From: Bacteroidales bacterium
GTDB lineage: Bacteria; Bacteroidota; Bacteroidia; Bacteroidales; UBA932
Length of the DNA: 13,102 bases
Reading direction: 5' to 3'
NCBI GenBank assembly: GCA_017631875.1
Contig: JAGBSL010000069.1
Span: forward strand, 1-13,102
Every line of letters begins with the position of its first letter. Within the stretch, counting starts at the first letter, position 1. The notes under the pieces are model-generated. The model was not told the origin of the DNA, did no database searches, and worked only from the letters and a program-made list of their open reading frames with translations. The position numbers were made by a program, and so were the translations under genes. Positions 6,361 through 13,102 of the stretch are shown piece after piece.

Positions 6361-7800
6361 CTAGCCTACAGAACCCTCCAACGACACCTGCAGCAGCTTC
6401 TGCGCCTCCACAGCAAACTCCATAGGCAGCTTAGACAGCACCTCACGTGCATATCCGTTGACGATCAGTCCCACTGCCTCCTCCGGGCCTATGCCCCTCT
6501 GGTTGCAATAGAACAGCTGATCCTCACTGATCTTCGAAGTCGTAGCCTCATGCTCAACCACAGCCGTCTTGTTTGCATTCTCTATATAAGGGAAAGTATG
6601 AGCACCGCACTTATCACCGATCAACAGGCTGTCGCACTGCGAGAAGTTGCGTGCATTGTCCGCTCCCGGCAGCATCTTCACCAGACCGCGATAGCTGTTC
6701 TGGCTGCGTCCCGCCGAAATACCCTTGCTGACGATACGGCTGCGTGTATTCTTTCCGATATGGATCATCTTCGTTCCCGTATCGGCCTGCTGATAGTTGT
6801 TGGTAACAGCTACCGAATAGAACTCCGACGACGAATTATCTCCCTTAAGGATTGTGGAAGGATACTTCCATGTGATTGCCGAACCTGTCTCCACCTGAGT
6901 CCATGAAAGATGGCTTCCCGAACCCTTGCAGATACCTCTCTTGGTCACGAAATTATAAATACCGCCTCGTCCTTCCTTATCTCCCGGATACCAGTTCTGC
7001 ACTGTCGAATACTTCACCTCGGCATCCTTCTCCACGATAATCTCCACAACCGCAGCATGCAGCTGGTTCTCATCACGCATAGGCGCTGTACATCCCTCCA
7101 TGTAGCTGACATACGAACCCTCGTCCGCCACGATCAGCGTCCTCTCGAACTGACCGGTACCGGCCGCATTGATACGGAAGTAGCTTGAAAGCTCCATAGG
7201 ACAGCGCACGCCCTTAGGAATATACACGAACGAACCGTCACTGAAAACAGCAGAGTTCAATGCCGCATAGAAATTATCACCGACCGGAACAACTGAAGCG
7301 AGATACTTCTGCACCAACTCCGGATGCTCCTTCACTGCTTCCGAGAACGAACAGAAGATGATGCCCTTCTCAGCGAGAGCCGAACGGAAAGTTGTAGTCA
7401 CCGACACCGAGTCGAATACGGCGTCCACAGCAACTCCCGCCAGAGCAGCCCTCTCGTGAAGCGGAATACCCAGCTTGTCGAAAGTCTTCTCCAGCTCCGG
7501 ATCGATCTCCTTCGGACGATCCTCCGCCTTCTTCGGAGCCGCATAATAGATGATGTCCTGGAAGTCTATCTCAGGAATGTCAAGATGCGCCCACTTCGGC
7601 AGTTCCATCTGCTGCCAGCGGCGGAACGCCTTGAGACGGAACTCAAGCATCCACTCCGGCTCATCCTTCTTCGCGGAAATGAGCCTGATTATATCTTCAT
7701 TGAGACCCTTGGGTATGAACTCCTGCTCGACATTCGTCACGAAGCCGTGCTCATACTCCTTGTCCGCAATGCTGTCTAATATTTCTTTATCTTTACTCAT
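6361..7800 (-). CDS. sufB: Fe-S cluster assembly scaffold SufB
   Basis: SufB is the scaffold on which SUF clusters are built, with SufC and SufD. The 479-residue product is normal length. Recognisable parts include [20 protein letters not shown] (mid-protein), the beta-helix core with [20 protein letters not shown], and the conserved cysteine- and glutamate-bearing C-terminal segments [19 protein letters not shown] and [21 protein letters not shown] start it at the ATG at 7800 ([20 protein letters not shown]). The frame is open for 38 more codons upstream, but that part translates a repeat ([11 protein letters not shown]) and runs past the probable transcription start. It is split from sufC by pnuC and two repeat elements; no sufS or sufE/U is visible. 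Confidence 0.97.
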   Translation of the reverse strand: MSKDKEILDSIADKEYEHGFVTNVEQEFIPKGLNEDIIRLISAKKDEPEWMLEFRLKAFRRWQQMELPKWAHLDIPEIDFQDIIYYAAPKKAEDRPKEIDPELEKTFDKLGIPLHERAALAGVAVDAVFDSVSVTTTFRSALAEKGIIFCSFSEAVKEHPELVQKYLASVVPVGDNFYAALNSAVFSDGSFVYIPKGVRCPMELSSYFRINAAGTGQFERTLIVADEGSYVSYMEGCTAPMRDENQLHAAVVEIIVEKDAEVKYSTVQNWYPGDKEGRGGIYNFVTKRGICKGSGSHLSWTQVETGSAITWKYPSTILKGDNSSSEFYSVAVTNNYQQADTGTKMIHIGKNTRSRIVSKGISAGRSQNSYRGLVKMLPGADNARNFSQCDSLLIGDKCGAHTFPYIENANKTAVVEHEATTSKISEDQLFYCNQRGIGPEEAVGLIVNGYAREVLSKLPMEFAVEAQKLLQVSLEGSVG

Positions 7801-7810
7801 ATCTATCAAT

Positions 7811-7842
7811 GATTGCCACGTCGCTTCGCTCCTCGCAATGAC
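7811..7842. repeat. Short imperfect palindrome in the sufB leader
   Basis: GATTGCCACG...GCAATGAC, with ATTGC/GCAAT ends and a CGCTTCGCTCC interior. On the minus strand it reads as the common dispersed repeat that mis-translates as [10 protein letters not shown] in many genomes. It lies between the probable sufB transcription start and start codon. It aligns end to end with 8943-8977 (shared GATT-C start, AATGAC end and similar interior). Confidence 0.8.
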
Positions 7843-7911
7843 GTAAGAGAACTCATTAATACGTAAAACTGCTACCTGAGCAAGCTTAGGGCCACTAATG
7901 GCCCGAACATG

Positions 7912-7919
7912 CAAAGATA
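7912..7919 (-). promoter_or_regulatory. Probable sufB promoter -7 box
   Basis: Minus-strand TATCTTTG, followed by CA, exactly as in the tsaE promoter. No good -33 TTTG is visible 19-20 bases upstream, where the RAYT-type hairpins begin. The implied leader of ~105 bases starts with a perfect GGGCCA/TGGCCC hairpin (7889-7904) and contains the palindrome at 7811-7842. Confidence 0.55.
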
Positions 7920-7931
7920 GCAGATTTTATT

Positions 7932-8014
7932 AATTGTACGGCATGATGCCGTACAATTCAAGGAGACATGTCGTCTTGCGACATGTCGACCGGCCCGGGT
8001 AGGGCCGAAATACC
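7932..8014 (-). repeat. REP-like hairpin cluster, copy 2, abutting the MORN/TonB-C gene
   Basis: Three perfect inverted repeats: CGGCCC/GGGCCG (7992-7996 region, stem 7991-8007), GACATGTCG/CGACATGTC (7965-7973, 7979-7987) and a 13-bp arm pair AATTGTACGGCAT/ATGCCGTACAATT (7932-7944, 7946-7958). The 28 bases 7987-8014 match 815-842 in reverse complement with one difference. The element begins at the base right after the TAA of the upstream gene, so it probably also ends that transcript. Confidence 0.75.
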
Positions 8015-8869
8015 TTAGAGAGCAAATACCACCGCAACACTCATGCGGACATTTCTCGGCTCGCCGTTCTGCGCACCTGGAGTCCACTTAGGAGACTTCA
8101 ACACAGCCTTGACTGCAGCATCATTAAGGACAGGATCCGATCCGAACACGGCATGTACATCTGATACTGTTCCATCCTTAAGGACGACAAACTCGACAAT
8201 CACGGTCCTCTCAGATCTGTCCACTCGGTCTCCTACCGGATAAACCACCTGTGAATTCACCCAAAGCGCGAAATCATCGATTCCACCGCCCTGGAACTTA
8301 GGATGCACGAGGCCGAGGCTTCTGACAATGGCAAGGTTGCGCTCCTCCCACATATTCTCAAGATCATTAAGGAAGGTTATCTGTCTCTGACGGAAGTCTA
8401 TACCAGGATAATCAGGCTTTGCACCGACCGCAACTACGCCTGCAGTTCTTGTGTCAAGCACAGTAGACTTCATCCTACCGTTCCTGTATTTTCCAATATG
8501 CATGGTTCCGTTCGACCTATACAAAGTATCGATTCCATGATACTTGCCATTCTTATAACCTCCGGAGACAACAATGCCGTTATCCCTATAGATCCTGCCG
8601 TTACCTGTTGCCTTTCCCTTCTTGAACTCGCCCCAGTAGACCTCACCGTTCGGCTTGTAGCATACACACTTTCCATGCGGCTTGCCCTTGACGAATGTTC
8701 CGAGAACCAGTCCGTCATTATATGAGTACAAGACACCTGCGCCCTTCGGCCACTGGCCTTCATAGTTTGAACCGTCACGGGTAATTACACGCTGGTATTC
8801 CTGTGCTGAAAGTGATATCGACGACAAAGCTGCCACCGCCAATACCAGAAGAATGCGGATAGTTTTCAT
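8015..8869 (-). CDS. Secreted MORN-repeat protein with TonB C-terminal domain
   Basis: The 284-residue product starts with a signal peptide (MKTIRILLVLAVAALSSISL, likely cut after Ala22). Residues ~30-140 are MORN-type repeats of the Y.G..k.Gk.hG pattern (GTFVKGKPHGK, GEFKKGKATGNG, GGYKNGKYHG, GKYRNGRMK). Residues ~200-284 form a TonB C-terminal domain: VIVEFVVLKDGTVSDVHAV, then AAVKAVLKSPKWTPGAQNG. There is no N-terminal membrane anchor with a proline-rich linker, so it is not a classical energy transducer; a periplasmic or surface scaffold is more likely, by inference. A weak -7-like TATATTTA (minus strand, 8891-8898) lies just upstream, downstream of the hppA terminator, so it is probably its own transcription unit. 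The stop codon directly touches the hairpin cluster at 7932-8014. Confidence 0.85.
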   Translation of the reverse strand: MKTIRILLVLAVAALSSISLSAQEYQRVITRDGSNYEGQWPKGAGVLYSYNDGLVLGTFVKGKPHGKCVCYKPNGEVYWGEFKKGKATGNGRIYRDNGIVVSGGYKNGKYHGIDTLYRSNGTMHIGKYRNGRMKSTVLDTRTAGVVAVGAKPDYPGIDFRQRQITFLNDLENMWEERNLAIVRSLGLVHPKFQGGGIDDFALWVNSQVVYPVGDRVDRSERTVIVEFVVLKDGTVSDVHAVFGSDPVLNDAAVKAVLKSPKWTPGAQNGEPRNVRMSVAVVFAL

Positions 8870-8900
8870 AACTTAGAGTTTTTAGTGCGATAAATATAAT

Positions 8901-8937
8901 AAAAAATCAGGGAAACCGGTTGGGTTTCCCTGATTTT
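8901..8937 (-). terminator. Rho-independent terminator of hppA
   Basis: A perfect 15-bp inverted repeat (8903-8917 with 8923-8937, loop GGTTG) followed on the minus strand by a run of six T (8901-8906 read in reverse). It lies 73 bases after the hppA stop codon. The other side carries four T, so weak activity on the plus strand is possible. Confidence 0.85.
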
Positions 8938-8942
8938 ATGAT

Positions 8943-8977
8943 AGATTCCTCCACTCGTTTCACTCGGTCGGAATGAC
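8943..8977. repeat. Short imperfect palindrome in the hppA 3' untranslated region
   Basis: AGATTCCTCC...CGGAATGAC, with ATTCC/GGAAT ends and a CACTCGTTTCACTCGG interior. It is of the same type as 7811-7842 and resembles a dispersed repeat common in Bacteroidota. It lies between the hppA stop and its terminator. Confidence 0.7.
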
Positions 8978-9010
8978 AGAATGAGGTTTAGCAGGAACGA
9001 TTTCAGACTA

Positions 9011-11200
9011 TTAGTGTATAGCAACAGTAAGCATAGCCATCACGATAGACACCATACTCATAAGCTTGATGAGGATGTTGAGTGACGGTCCTGATGTATC
9101 CTTGAATGGGTCACCTACTGTATCACCTGTCACTGTTGCCTTGTGAGCCTCAGAGTTCTTTCCGCCGAGGTGGCCTTCCTCTACATACTTCTTTGCATTG
9201 TCCCATGCACCGCCTGAGTTAGACATGAAGACAGCGAGAACGAAGCCCGAGCCGAGACCTCCGATCAAAAGACCCATCACACCTGCAGGTCCGAGGATGA
9301 GACCTACGAGCACAGGAACGATGATCGCGATGAGAGAAGGAAGCAGCATCTCGCGCTGAGCACCCTTTGTAGAGATCTCCACGCAACGTGCGTAATCCGG
9401 AGTAGCCTCACGGGTAAGGATACCCTTGATCTCGCGGAACTGACGGCGAACCTCTGTCACCATGCTCTGAGCCGCGCGGCCCACAGCGTTCATTGTAAGA
9501 CCGCAGAAGAGGAATGACATCATCGCACCGATGAACACACCCACGAGAACCACTGGGTTCATGAGGTCTACATGGTAATATGCCATGATATCAGGAATTG
9601 TAGCCTGAGCTGCGTCAATCAGATTACCTGACGCATCTACGATCTGCTTTCCAAGGTGATCCAGACCGATCTTGATCTCTTCAATATATGATGCAAGGAG
9701 GGCAAGACCTGTAAGGGCGGCTGAACCGATTGCAAAGCCCTTACCAGTAGCTGCCGTCGTATTTCCGAGAGCGTCGAGAACGTCAGTGCGCTTGCGGACC
9801 TCAGGATCGAGCTCACTCATCTGGGCGTTACCGCCGGCATTGTCTGCGATAGGTCCGTATGCGTCAGTTGCAAGAGTGATTCCGAGAGTAGAAAGCATAC
9901 CCACTGCCGCGATACCGATACCGTAGAGACCTGTAGAGAGACTGTCAGCCGAGAACGAGAGGTCAAAACCGTTTGCGCAAAGGTAAGCGAGAAGGATTGC
10001 CACTGCGATTGTCACAACTGGGATAGCTGTCGAGAGCATACCGAGACCGACACCTGAAATGATCACTGTAGCAGGACCTGTCTCTGCTGATTCAGCGAGC
10101 TTCTGTGTAGGCTTATATGAATGTGAAGTATAGTACTCTGTTGCCTGTCCGATGATCACGCCTGCTGCAAGACCTACAACCACTGAGAGCGAGAAGCCCC
10201 ACCAGTTCTCCATTCCGAGGAGATACATGATGCCGAATGTTGCGGCAGCTATAAGGATCGAGCTGAGGTTGGTTCCGCGTCCGAGAGACTTCAGGAGCTG
10301 GTCCATACCTGCGCCTTCCTTGGTGCGTACTACATATATACCGATGATAGAAAGTGCAACGCCGATTGCCGCAATGATCATAGGAGCAAGGATAGCCTTC
10401 ATCTGGGCATCTGTACCCACAGCGGAATAAGCCGCTGCACCGAGAGCCATAGTCGCGAGGATGGAACCACAGTAAGACTCATAAAGGTCAGCACCCATAC
10501 CGGCTACGTCACCTACGTTATCACCTACATTATCGGCGATTGTTGCAGGGTTGCGAGGGTCATCCTCAGGGATACCTGCCTCAACCTTACCTACGAGGTC
10601 AGCTCCAACGTCTGCAGCCTTTGTATAGATACCACCACCTACACGAGCGAAGAGAGCCTGTGTCGAAGCACCCATTCCAAAAGTAAGCATTGTGGTGGTG
10701 ATGAAGACGAGTTTCTGAGTTCCTTCGATGTCAACAAACTGATTGAGGATAACCCACCAGATCGCGATATCGAGAAGTCCGAGACCAACAACTGTAAGAC
10801 CCATCACGGCACCGCTTCGGAAAGCGACCTTAAGTCCCGAATTAAGCGATCTCTGGGCTGCATTGGCAGTTCTTGCTGATGCGTAAGTCGCTGTCTTCAT
10901 TCCCACGAAGCCTGCAAGACCTGAGAAGAAACCTCCGGTAAGGAATGCGAACGGAACCCAGCTGTTCTGAACTCCAAGCCATGCAAGGACTGCGAACAGG
11001 GCTGCGAGAACCACAAAGACAATGATTACAACCTTGTACTGCTGCTTCAGATAAGCCATCGCTCCCTCTCTCACAAACTGAGCGATCTGCTTCATTGTAG
11101 CAGTACCCTCACTCTCCTTCATCATCTGACGGAAGAAGATGTAGGCGAACAGCAGAGCTACCACTGCTGCCGCCGGCACTAAATAGAATAGGTTAGTCAT
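9011..11200 (-). CDS. hppA: Membrane-bound ion-pumping pyrophosphatase HppA
   Basis: HppA hydrolyses pyrophosphate and pumps Na+ and/or H+ across the inner membrane. The 729-residue product, started at ATG 11200 (MTNLFYLVPAAAVV), has about sixteen hydrophobic segments and the family's catalytic motifs: DVGADLVGKVEAGIPEDDPR (197-216), DNVGDNVGDVAGMGADLYE (223-241), DAYGPIADNAGGNAQM (446-461), and the C-terminal SNSGGAWDNAKKYVEEG and GDTVGDPFKDTSGPS. At the K+-selectivity site it reads GNTTAATGKG (479-488), with Ala where K+-independent enzymes have Lys, so it is expected to be K+-dependent; Na+ pumping is likely but inferred. Twelve extra in-frame codons upstream (to 11236) overlap the leader inverted repeat and do not look like protein. 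It has its own promoter and terminator. Confidence 0.97.
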   Translation of the reverse strand: MTNLFYLVPAAAVVALLFAYIFFRQMMKESEGTATMKQIAQFVREGAMAYLKQQYKVVIIVFVVLAALFAVLAWLGVQNSWVPFAFLTGGFFSGLAGFVGMKTATYASARTANAAQRSLNSGLKVAFRSGAVMGLTVVGLGLLDIAIWWVILNQFVDIEGTQKLVFITTTMLTFGMGASTQALFARVGGGIYTKAADVGADLVGKVEAGIPEDDPRNPATIADNVGDNVGDVAGMGADLYESYCGSILATMALGAAAYSAVGTDAQMKAILAPMIIAAIGVALSIIGIYVVRTKEGAGMDQLLKSLGRGTNLSSILIAAATFGIMYLLGMENWWGFSLSVVVGLAAGVIIGQATEYYTSHSYKPTQKLAESAETGPATVIISGVGLGMLSTAIPVVTIAVAILLAYLCANGFDLSFSADSLSTGLYGIGIAAVGMLSTLGITLATDAYGPIADNAGGNAQMSELDPEVRKRTDVLDALGNTTAATGKGFAIGSAALTGLALLASYIEEIKIGLDHLGKQIVDASGNLIDAAQATIPDIMAYYHVDLMNPVVLVGVFIGAMMSFLFCGLTMNAVGRAAQSMVTEVRRQFREIKGILTREATPDYARCVEISTKGAQREMLLPSLIAIIVPVLVGLILGPAGVMGLLIGGLGSGFVLAVFMSNSGGAWDNAKKYVEEGHLGGKNSEAHKATVTGDTVGDPFKDTSGPSLNILIKLMSMVSIVMAMLTVAIH

Positions 11201-11223
11201 ATAGTTATTAATTAGTGTGTCAG

Positions 11224-11261
11224 TTGTCCGTCTCAAGCTTCCTCCAAGCCTAAGCGGACAA
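11224..11261. promoter_or_regulatory. Inverted repeat at the hppA transcription start
   Basis: Perfect 7-bp outer arms TTGTCCG (11224-11230) and CGGACAA (11255-11261), with partial pairing continuing inward around a CCTCC (minus strand GGAGG) loop. It begins directly at the edge of the -7 box, so the expected transcription start falls inside one arm. It could be an operator or, if mostly transcribed, a leader hairpin. Confidence 0.5.
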
Positions 11262-11292
11262 CAAAATTATTGATTATTTCGAGAAAAGCAAG
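11262..11292 (-). promoter_or_regulatory. hppA promoter (Bacteroidota type)
   Basis: Minus-strand -7 box TAATTTTG (11262-11269) and -33 element CTTG (11289-11292, three of four bases of TTTG) separated by 19 bases. The implied leader is about 55-60 bases. Confidence 0.65.
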
Positions 11293-11356
11293 AGGCAAAA
11301 ACGACATTTTACGCGCCTCTGGGCACGATTTTAAAAGTTTGTCATTTTCATCGGAA

Positions 11357-12028
11357 CTATCGATTGACTTTTTTATTATATTTGCAATCGTCCGAAAATT
11401 GGTCTGCCACCTGCTGCTCCGAAATCAGCGATATTCCATATCTTCCGGCAGCCGAGCGGATCTTCCGCACATCATCCCCTGACAATCCTCCATCATCAGT
11501 CAAAATCAGGTCATATATGCCCATTTCAGGCATGAGCTCCAGAAGGTGAAGCATGCAGTCCATACATATATGCGACTGAGCCACATCCAACATGAAACCT
11601 GAGCACTGCGTTTCCGGTGAGCCATACAGCGACATCTCCGGAACGACCCAACGCACGCTGTCCGCATGCTTGATGGAATTGATATCCTCCGGCAGCGAAC
11701 GGCGGATATGCAGCATCGCATAAAGGAATCCTGCCGATGAAGATGCCTCTACCAACGTCTTCTTTCCCGTTACCCTTATCCTGTAAGAGCATCCGGGGAT
11801 AGAGGCATCTGTCCTCAGCAGCACATCGGCATCCGACGCACCGACCTGCACGATCGGCACAAAACCTCCCGGGCATGCAAAATGCCATGCGAACCACTCG
11901 GCCACAGCCCTCTGCTGAGGGTCTTCTACAGAAATTACAGTCTGTGGGGAGAAACTGAATTCCTTCACGCACGATGAAAGCAGAATGCAAAGTACCAGGA
12001 CGATGCCCGATGAAAGTGATTTTTTCAT
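11357..12028 (-). CDS. Lipoprotein matching only the N-terminal half of a GH20 beta-N-acetylhexosaminidase
   Basis: The 223-residue product has a lipoprotein signal (MKKSLSSGIVLVLCILLSSC, Cys20). Residues ~40-115 look like the GH20b accessory domain that precedes the barrel (ADVLLRTDASIPG, YRIRVTGKKTLVEASSSAGF, LYAMLHIRRSLP). Residues ~140-205 match the first strands and helices of the GH20 TIM barrel: GFMLDVAQSHICMDCMLHLL and LILTDDGG, parallel to the RGxxLDxARxF and HLxDDxxW regions. The usual RG before the LD pair and the catalytic Asp-Glu pair are absent, because the protein ends before that point with an AT-rich, lysine- and asparagine-coding tail. It is therefore either a decayed hexosaminidase or a small non-catalytic binding lipoprotein. 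Upstream it is divergent from the sensor gene at 12235. Family assignment is moderate. Confidence 0.65.
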   Translation of the reverse strand: MKKSLSSGIVLVLCILLSSCVKEFSFSPQTVISVEDPQQRAVAEWFAWHFACPGGFVPIVQVGASDADVLLRTDASIPGCSYRIRVTGKKTLVEASSSAGFLYAMLHIRRSLPEDINSIKHADSVRWVVPEMSLYGSPETQCSGFMLDVAQSHICMDCMLHLLELMPEMGIYDLILTDDGGLSGDDVRKIRSAAGRYGISLISEQQVADQFSDDCKYNKKVNR

Positions 12029-12068
12029 TGTTCTATCTGTTAAGGTGGATATGTCCTTTCGGCCACTG

Positions 12069-12076
12069 CAAAAATA
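12069..12076 (-). promoter_or_regulatory. Probable -7 box for the GH20-like lipoprotein
   Basis: Minus-strand TATTTTTG, 40 bases upstream of the ATG at 12028. A TTTG lies at 12102-12105 but at 25 bases, longer than the usual 19-20, so only the -7 box is supported. Confidence 0.4.
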
Positions 12077-12173
12077 GAGTGGTAAAATTCGGACTCCGCT
12101 TCAAAATCATCTATTTAGTTTTAGATTTTGGCTCCAGGACGCACATAAACACATTTTTTCAAATTTTCTTAGA

Positions 12174-12214
12174 CATTTTCGAAAATGGTTGAATATGAAA
12201 TTTAGTTAACTTTG
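12174..12214 (+). promoter_or_regulatory. Sensor-gene promoter with a 14-bp palindrome at the -33 position
   Basis: A -7 box TAACTTTG (12207-12214) lies 20 bases before the ATG at 12235. The -33 region has no TTTG; instead a perfect palindrome CATTTTCGAAAATG (12174-12187) ends exactly 19 bases before the -7 box. This suggests an activator or repressor site in place of a good -33 element. Confidence 0.5.
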
Positions 12215-12234
12215 GTCTCAGAAATCAGGTACAT

Positions 12235-13102
12235 ATGAAAAGAGTACTCACCATAATCCTGGCCCTGTCCATGCATCTTGTACACTCATTGGCAAAAGAG
12301 CAGTACATATTCACCCAGGTCTCCCACAAGGAAGGCTTCACATCGACCGTGAACTGTATTTACAAGGAGACGGACGGCAACGTCTGGATCGGCTCCCCTG
12401 CGGGGCTATATACCTTTGACGGATACAACCTGAAGCATCACAGCGACAGCCTTCTTGCCGGAAGGAAGATCTACCGCATCGAGGAAGATGCACGCGAAAA
12501 CTTATGGATACTGACAGACAACTGGCCTCTGCTTCGCAAGAAGGGAGAGTCCACATTCAAGCGCCTGCAGCTTTCACCTGAAAAAAGGACCTTCAACAGC
12601 ATCTGCATGGACGAGGATGGCGTATGGCTGGGAAGTACAGGCCGCCTTTACCGCTATGAATATGCTAACGGGAAAATGAGCGCCTTCACAGCGGGTGACA
12701 ACACCACACCGTTCGGATACAAGGACATGATTCTCCTGGATTCCGGAAAGCTGCTCTGCTCTTCGCTGGACGGAATCATCACAATAGACCCTGTCACTGG
12801 CGAAGTCAGCGAAAGTTCACTCGGAAGCAGCAAGGAGGTTTCCGCAGCCATGACCGACTCCAAAGGCAACATATGGCTGGCCCTATATAATAATGGTATA
12901 GAAGTATATGACCAGCAGGAGAACCTACTGCATTCATACAACACCTTGAACTCCGCGCTGAGCAACAACGTCGTGCTCTGCTTCACCGAGAGGGACGGAC
13001 GCATCTGGGCCGGAACCAATGGTGGAGGTATCAACATCATAGATCCGGAGGAAGGCAGGATCACCGTCCTGTCACATGTTTCCGGAAATCCAGCTTCATT
13101 CC
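12235..13102 (+). CDS. Reg_prop periplasmic sensor, probably a hybrid two-component regulator (3' end outside window)
   Basis: The frame runs from ATG 12235 to the window edge (289 codons) with no stop. An N-terminal signal peptide (MKRVLTIILALSMHLVHSLA) is followed by two-component-regulator propeller blades, each with a D/E-GN-x-WIG type core: CIYKETDGNVWIGSPAGLY (41-59), RIEEDARENLWILTDN (81-96), MDEDGVWLGSTGRLY (125-139), MTDSKGNIWLALYNNGIEVY (206-225), FTERDGRIWAGTNGGGINII (250-269). This is the front of the SusR/HTCS architecture, in which a periplasmic two-propeller sensor is followed by a Y_Y_Y domain, membrane span, histidine kinase, receiver and AraC-type domain; those later parts are outside the window and are inferred. 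Such regulators usually control a polysaccharide utilisation locus nearby, and the adjacent GH20-like remnant fits a glycan theme. Confidence 0.85.
   Translation, partial: MKRVLTIILALSMHLVHSLAKEQYIFTQVSHKEGFTSTVNCIYKETDGNVWIGSPAGLYTFDGYNLKHHSDSLLAGRKIYRIEEDARENLWILTDNWPLLRKKGESTFKRLQLSPEKRTFNSICMDEDGVWLGSTGRLYRYEYANGKMSAFTAGDNTTPFGYKDMILLDSGKLLCSSLDGIITIDPVTGEVSESSLGSSKEVSAAMTDSKGNIWLALYNNGIEVYDQQENLLHSYNTLNSALSNNVVLCFTERDGRIWAGTNGGGINIIDPEEGRITVLSHVSGNPASF

Noticed and set aside
7801..7914. Longer SufB start at 7914
   Set aside because: The extra 38 codons translate a hairpin and a dispersed repeat, and the start would precede the expected transcription start.
11377..11384. Plus-strand TATATTTG as a promoter
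   Set aside because: No -33 partner at 19-20 bases and no plus-strand gene follows; it lies in the AT-rich tail of the GH20-like gene.
12654..13064. Open frame on the minus strand opposite the sensor gene
   Set aside because: The plus-strand frame has a signal peptide and repeated propeller blades through the same bases.
1..13102. tRNA or rRNA genes
   Set aside because: No cloverleaf with TTCGA-type arm or rRNA-like conserved stretch was recognised on either strand.

Overview
The window is chromosomal DNA of a member of the Bacteroidota, most likely a Bacteroidales (gut-type) lineage. The evidence is a set of Bacteroidota-type -7 boxes (TAnnTTTG) in front of several genes, the near absence of Shine-Dalgarno sequences, a reg_prop sensor of the hybrid two-component type, SusR-like in style, and protein sequences that read like Bacteroidales orthologues (IspE, SufBCD, HppA, PnuC). 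I cannot fix genus or species.

Layout from left to right. (1) 1-768, plus strand: the 3' part of a REP-associated tyrosine transposase (RAYT) gene, followed by a run of hairpins (788-865) that shares a 28-bp core with a second hairpin cluster at 7932-8014. (2) 901-1011: two 38-bp near-palindromes 73 bp apart, ending 23 bp before tsaE (1035-1466, plus). (3) Minus strand, read right to left: sufB (7800-6361), pnuC (6055-5402), sufC (5241-4492), sufD (4488-3712), ispE (3687-2773), and a lipoprotein of unknown function (2666-1467) that converges on tsaE with no spacer. (4) A second pair of 38-bp near-palindromes with the same 73-bp period (5267-5377) ends 25 bp before sufC. (5) A MORN/TonB-C secreted protein (8869-8015), a terminator, hppA for a membrane pyrophosphatase (11200-9011), and a lipoprotein that is only the front half of a GH20-type hexosaminidase (12028-11357), all minus strand. 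(6) 12235 to the window end, plus strand: the N-terminus of a reg_prop periplasmic sensor, probably a hybrid two-component regulator.

The genes are mostly housekeeping: Fe-S cluster assembly (SufBCD), isoprenoid precursor synthesis (IspE, whose pathway partners IspG and IspH are Fe-S enzymes), tRNA t6A modification (TsaE), pyridine nucleotide precursor or related vitamin uptake (PnuC) and pyrophosphate-driven ion pumping (HppA). sufC-sufD-ispE are packed as an operon. sufB is separated from sufC by pnuC and two repeat elements.

The striking feature is the density of small palindromic repeats. At least four families occur in 13 kb: the RAYT-linked hairpins; the paired 38-bp palindromes upstream of tsaE and sufC; a roughly 105-bp three-hairpin element found once between sufB and pnuC and once inside the sufD reading frame, where it is translated as about 35 extra residues; and short imperfect palindromes beside sufB and hppA. 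The in-frame insertion in sufD and the identically spaced palindrome pairs at two start codons are the observations most worth following.
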